A stretch of DNA of 64,000 nt, taken from NCBI GenBank assembly GCA_905182995.1, contig CAJJDP010000030.1:438747-502746 (forward strand), in the 5' to 3' direction. Shown piece by piece: positions 60,440 to 64,000 of this stretch. Position 1 is the stretch's first letter. Every line of letters begins with the position of its first letter. The notes under the pieces were generated by a model. The model saw only the letters and a program-made list of their open reading frames with translations. It was not told where the DNA came from and searched no databases. The DNA comes from Paramecium octaurelia (taxonomy: Eukaryota; Ciliophora; Oligohymenophorea; Peniculida; Parameciidae). The position numbers were made by a program, and so were the translations under genes.

Positions 60440-61574
60440 TCAATGTAAAACTTCTTATTAGAACATCTAGGCCAACTCAGAAAATATTTTAGGTTTCAAA
60501 CACATTAAGGCTACAATTTGCATAGCATTGTAGTCCTTATATATTTCCCACTCTAACTGCAAATTATCAAAGGATGGATTTTTTTTATTTTATTTATCCT
60601 CAGCCATCTATTTGAGTGTATCATGAACTAGGTTTCTAATTTGTCTTCCTGCCATTACGCTCTTCAAATTCTTATGATTATATCTATTATTCGCGGCGTT
60701 ATCTTATAATGAGAATTATGCCTTTTAAATGAAGAAAAGTAGAGAGTGTTAGAGACCAGAATTCTTGACTACTTTTTAGGATTTAGAAAAATATCTAAAT
60801 AGCATATCTCAGAATCATACCTTTTATAAGCCTCCATGCATTCATTAAATAATTCCATCTTCAAATATTTATTATTCCTATAGGAAGTTAATTGGTATCT
60901 CATTTGTTTATTCTCATATTTGATTTAATCAATTTGGGGATCAGTTAGTTATTCTTGCTTTTAACTAGACTGACTTAATGGCTTTTAAGGATAAAAGGTA
61001 GTTTATTGCTGTGTCCTTTGAGTATCTGACGTTTTCTTTTATTTTTTTAATTGATGTCTGGCTGCATTGATTTCTCTTAATAGAACAAGATTCTTTGAGT
61101 TTTATTTATTGAGTGCTGCATGTTTGTACTCAATTACCCTTTTAAGGTTTTTGCATCTTTTAGTATGTTCAGAAATTTGATTTTATAACTTATTAATATT
61201 CTCTGTCAATGCTTCGCTGTATGTTTTATAGTTGTTAACATCTTCAAGCACTTTTCTGATTTCAACACTTTTCTCAATTTTGTCTTGCAATTCCAACAAA
61301 GATAAATTATACTTAATTAAGTTATTCTTGGCCCTTTCAAGAGCTTACAATATAGATCGATATCTGAAATAATAAATTAGAAAAACCACCTTTTGCCAAG
61401 AAACTAATCTTGTTTTTCTCTTGTTTCATCAATTGTTGGTTGGAAATGATCTAAATACTCATCTATTTTCTATTTATCCTCTTGTCTAGAATCTATTAAT
61501 TTTCTACATATATTCGTTTCACTACTTGACAATTTCTCGGTAATTTGGTGATGGCTTTAAAGGCTCAGGCACAT
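60440..61574 (-). CDS. Coiled-coil hypothetical protein, about 360 aa
   Basis: ATG 61574, TGA 60440, two 26-nt introns, one with an odd GTG...CAG form. The first 270 residues are coiled coil (KYNLSLLELQDKIEKSVEIR, EALTENINKLQNQISEHTKR). Then a region QIDQIKYENKQMRYQLTSYR, and a C-terminal segment SVMAGRQIRNLVHDTLKQMA followed by FDNLQLEWEIYKDYNAMQIV that looks globular. No family recognised; a centriolar or ciliary role would fit but is unsupported. Confidence 0.6.
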
Positions 61575-61782
61575 AATATATTTTTTATACTGACATATAA
61601 TAATTTTAATATTCAGATTATATTTTCATTCATAATATAATAAATCCACTTCAATTGTAAATAAAACATATAAATATTCAGGAATATAATTAATTCTTTT
61701 TTCTAAGGCATTACCCTCAATTTAGATCATGATTTTGATTTTAATGTGAGTGATATTTAAATTAAAATTTGATATATGTTAT

Positions 61783-61908
61783 TCATTCACCTCCCAAATA
61801 TCTGTAATTAACTTTATTTTTATTATTAGGTCTAGTTCTAAGTCTGCTATTTACTTGATGTTCAGGGTTCTAAATTAGGAAATACTTTATACTTTCTCTT
61901 CTTGCTAC

Positions 61909-61951
<43 letters not shown>

Positions 61952-63252
61952 GCAATTGTGGAGTAGGGTTTATCTTCATGATAGGTGAATCAACAACATT
62001 CTGTTTCTTGACCATTTTTTTTCCTGCATTTCGAAGAGAATCTAAGTCTTGTTTAATTTCATCCTCATAAAGATTCAATCTGAATGCTTATAATTTTCAT
62101 AAATAATTTAAATTACTAAACTAAATTTTGTTATCTTTGGTGGCAACAAAGTTGATGTTTTTCTCTCGCATTCTATTATCTTCGCATTCAATATTTTGTC
62201 TCTATTTTGGTTGGTATTCTTCTATAGATTTCTCTTATTTCTTTGGTTATTGACTATTCGTTTATTTTTATTGTTATTGTTATTGTTATTGCTATTATTG
62301 ATATAATTATTATTGTTATTGTTGTTGTTATTGCTTTTTAATGGTTTTCGAACAATTCAAACAATGATAAACTTAATTTTCAGTTTCTTCTTTGATGTTT
62401 TGATTCCTAAATTTAGCTTCGCAATTTAAATGATTCTTTCATATAATTCTAATTTGTACCCATTTTTAGCAAGCATCGCATTGTATCCACTCCTATTCAT
62501 CTTAATCATTGGTGCCATTTGAATATATCTAAAAAATAATTCTATAATAATTCTTAATACCTATTCACAAAAATCACAATAATTTCCACGAGTGTATAAT
62601 CTCAGGCATTTCTCACAAAATTAAAGGGCTTCCCCTTTTCTTGATTTCGTTTTTCGATCACCTTTATTATTGCATTTTTAATTGTGACATTTCTAAACTT
62701 ACTATGGTTCATCATCCTCAACAGTAATGGGATTATTAAAATTATTAGTTTTCCTTTAATTCCCTGGACTAGCTTGGCAGAACAATTGATTAGGCGTGAA
62801 GGGATTCAAGGATGTCAGATTAGTCATCTAAAGGCTTTTCTGTAAAAGTTTTGTATAATCAAATGAATTTAACGCTCCTCCAAAACCTACATTAAATATG
62901 GCAATTTAAAAACTATAAGGTCATTATATGATAGTTGAGGGCGAACTTGATGATATCTTACCAAAATTGCTATTAAACAGATCTTATGGTTAAGGGGTTC
63001 TATTGGCATTGTCTGGAAATTATTGGATTAAGCCTGGAAAAACATAGGGTTTTATATTCAGGAAGGCACTGAAAAGTTGCGATGATCTAAAATAAGTAAT
63101 GAATTGCCAAATGATTGAATAGAGCTATTTGGGTAATACGATAAGGCGAAAATGGGTTTAGAATCATACCTAAGTTGTTGTTAATATTCCTCCAGTTAAG
63201 CAGGAGTCAGCTGCTGAAACAAAGAATTTTAGTTGTTCAACCCAGAGTTCAT
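61783..63252 (-). CDS. PHD-finger protein with polyglutamine tracts
   Basis: Chromatin-reader-type protein, about 420-450 aa. Clear introns: 32, 24, 30 and 23 nt in the 3' two thirds; the 5' part (about 62900-63200) has at least one intron that I could not fix. The PHD-like zinc module reads CEKCLRLYTRGNYCDFCEQ, WIQCDACQKWNHLNCEAKF and VYHCLNCSK, with all Cys/His ligands in order. It is preceded by a cysteine pair KCHNQKCNN. Downstream are two Q-rich runs, one made almost only of TAA codons (17 Q). The end is basic (NSRLRTRPNNKNKVNYRYLG). It probably recognises histone H3 tails; partners unknown. Confidence 0.72.
61911..61951. repeat. (TTA)n microsatellite encoding polyglutamine
   Basis: Thirteen TTA units on the plus strand, read on the minus strand as 13 consecutive TAA codons, then TAG TAG CAA. 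In this code it is a glutamine run of 17, counting the flanking CAA. A second impure tract (GTTATT units) lies at 62262-62335 in the same gene. Confidence 0.93.
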
Positions 63253-63847
63253 ATTATATTAATGATAGTTTAAATTAAAATGGTCATTCCCTATTTAATG
63301 ATTATATAAAACAAAGGAACCCAATTTTTTAATAGTATATAATTGAATAAGAAGACACTCAGGGAATAATAATCTATTTATTTTCTTTTTAAAAATACAA
63401 TTATGATATTAATTTAATTTCTCGCATTCATTTTGTTTTTTCAACAAAATTTAAATCTAATTCAATTTGTTAAATTATCTAGGGAGGAAATAGATTCCTC
63501 CTTTTTAAACTCTAGTTTCTTTACGATAAAATACCAAAATCAGCTACTCAGTAATTTAATAATAAGAAGCCTAATTTACAATAATTATTTTAAATTGCAT
63601 TTTTGTAATTAAAAATATTAAAGTTATTATTAATCACTTAAACTTAACTTTACTCGTAATTTGATTAATTTAGATGTACTTGAGTCTAGACGAACTGTAT
63701 TTAACCATACTTCATCTTAACCGCTATTTTTGAGCTGTCAAATAATATTGAAAAATGTGTTAACAATTTAAAAAAATGACTAAAAATGACAAATTTCTTT
63801 TTTCTCTAGTTATAGTTAGTTAACATAATATAATATATTTCACTTTA
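63253..63847. other. AT-rich gene-free region with hairpin
   Basis: About 600 bp. The only feature is a perfect 7-bp hairpin GGAGGAA-ATAGA-TTCCTCC at 63483-63501 followed by five Ts, which looks like a small terminator or an RNA stem. No gene recognised. Confidence 0.4.
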
Positions 63848-64000
63848 TCAATTACAGCCATTAGAGCTAGTCACATACAGTTTTTCAGAAAGTAAATTTT
63901 CTTGATTTCTTTACCTCCTGATCATAATGGTACTATTCACTATGTTTATGATTTATAATATTTACATATATCTTTCCGAAGTATAACCCTTTGGAGAATG
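63848..64000 (-). CDS. Possible 3' end of a gene running off the window
   Basis: The minus strand is open from the window edge to TGA at 63848 (50 codons: HSPKGYTSERYMQIL ... SEKLYVTSSNGCN). Too short for identification, and chance is possible because only TGA is a stop here. Confidence 0.25.

Noticed and set aside
62262..62335. Non-coding minisatellite
   Set aside because: It lies in frame within the PHD gene and encodes a second glutamine-rich run.
1..64000. CRISPR arrays, prophage, insertion sequences, rRNA
   Set aside because: Looked for spaced direct repeats, transposase-like proteins and rRNA-like GC-rich stretches; none seen, as expected for a ciliate macronuclear scaffold.

Overview
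This is macronuclear-type DNA of a ciliate, almost certainly a Paramecium (aurelia-like). Every recognisable gene reads only if TAA and TAG are glutamine and TGA is the sole stop. The coding regions are cut by tiny introns (mostly 20-35 nt, GTA...AG), spacing between genes is short, the sequence is very AT-rich, and two genes encode trichocyst matrix proteins. I built gene models by hand from reading frame and short introns; unless noted otherwise, exon lengths sum to whole codons.

Layout. 0.1-7.7 kb: an orphan protein, a PI4-kinase beta, the V-ATPase proteolipid, a divergent histone H3 variant, tRNA-Ala(AGC), an Alba protein and an orphan. 7.8-12.1 kb: a broken protein-kinase copy and a class I histone deacetylase; a 1,277-bp block here occurs twice, either side of a single N. 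12.3-21.4 kb: a pseudokinase, a WDR74/Nsa1-like ribosome-assembly protein, several orphans, a trichocyst matrix protein and a multi-pass membrane protein. 21.5-33 kb: a mitochondrial-carrier-like protein, an SCP/FCP-type phosphatase, a PHD + WHIM-like chromatin protein, a long coiled coil and a Trf4-like nucleotidyltransferase. 33-41 kb: a CK1 kinase, a CHORD-like protein, a pseudokinase-MORN fusion and an SLC35F6-like transporter; a 1,348-bp block holding the whole transporter gene is again duplicated around a single N. 41.7-50.5 kb: a YeeE/YedE transporter, a mitoferrin-like carrier and a giant PAS-containing membrane protein. 50.7-64 kb: two RING proteins (one with a Tudor-knot-like domain), a second phosphatase, a second trichocyst matrix protein, a BBOF1-like coiled coil, another coiled coil and a PHD protein with long glutamine runs.

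The genes do not form one pathway; neighbours are on mixed strands as expected for Paramecium. Loose themes are chromatin (H3 variant, deacetylase, two PHD proteins), iron/sulphur transport side by side (YeeE-like and mitoferrin-like), secretory granules (two trichocyst proteins) and cilia/basal bodies (BBOF1-like). I found no transposon, CRISPR array or convincing new multi-gene system. The most notable observations are the H3 variant, the MORN pseudokinase, the eukaryotic YeeE/YedE gene, the high share of introns ending in AAG, and two assembly-type duplications plus homopolymer frameshifts that affect annotation.
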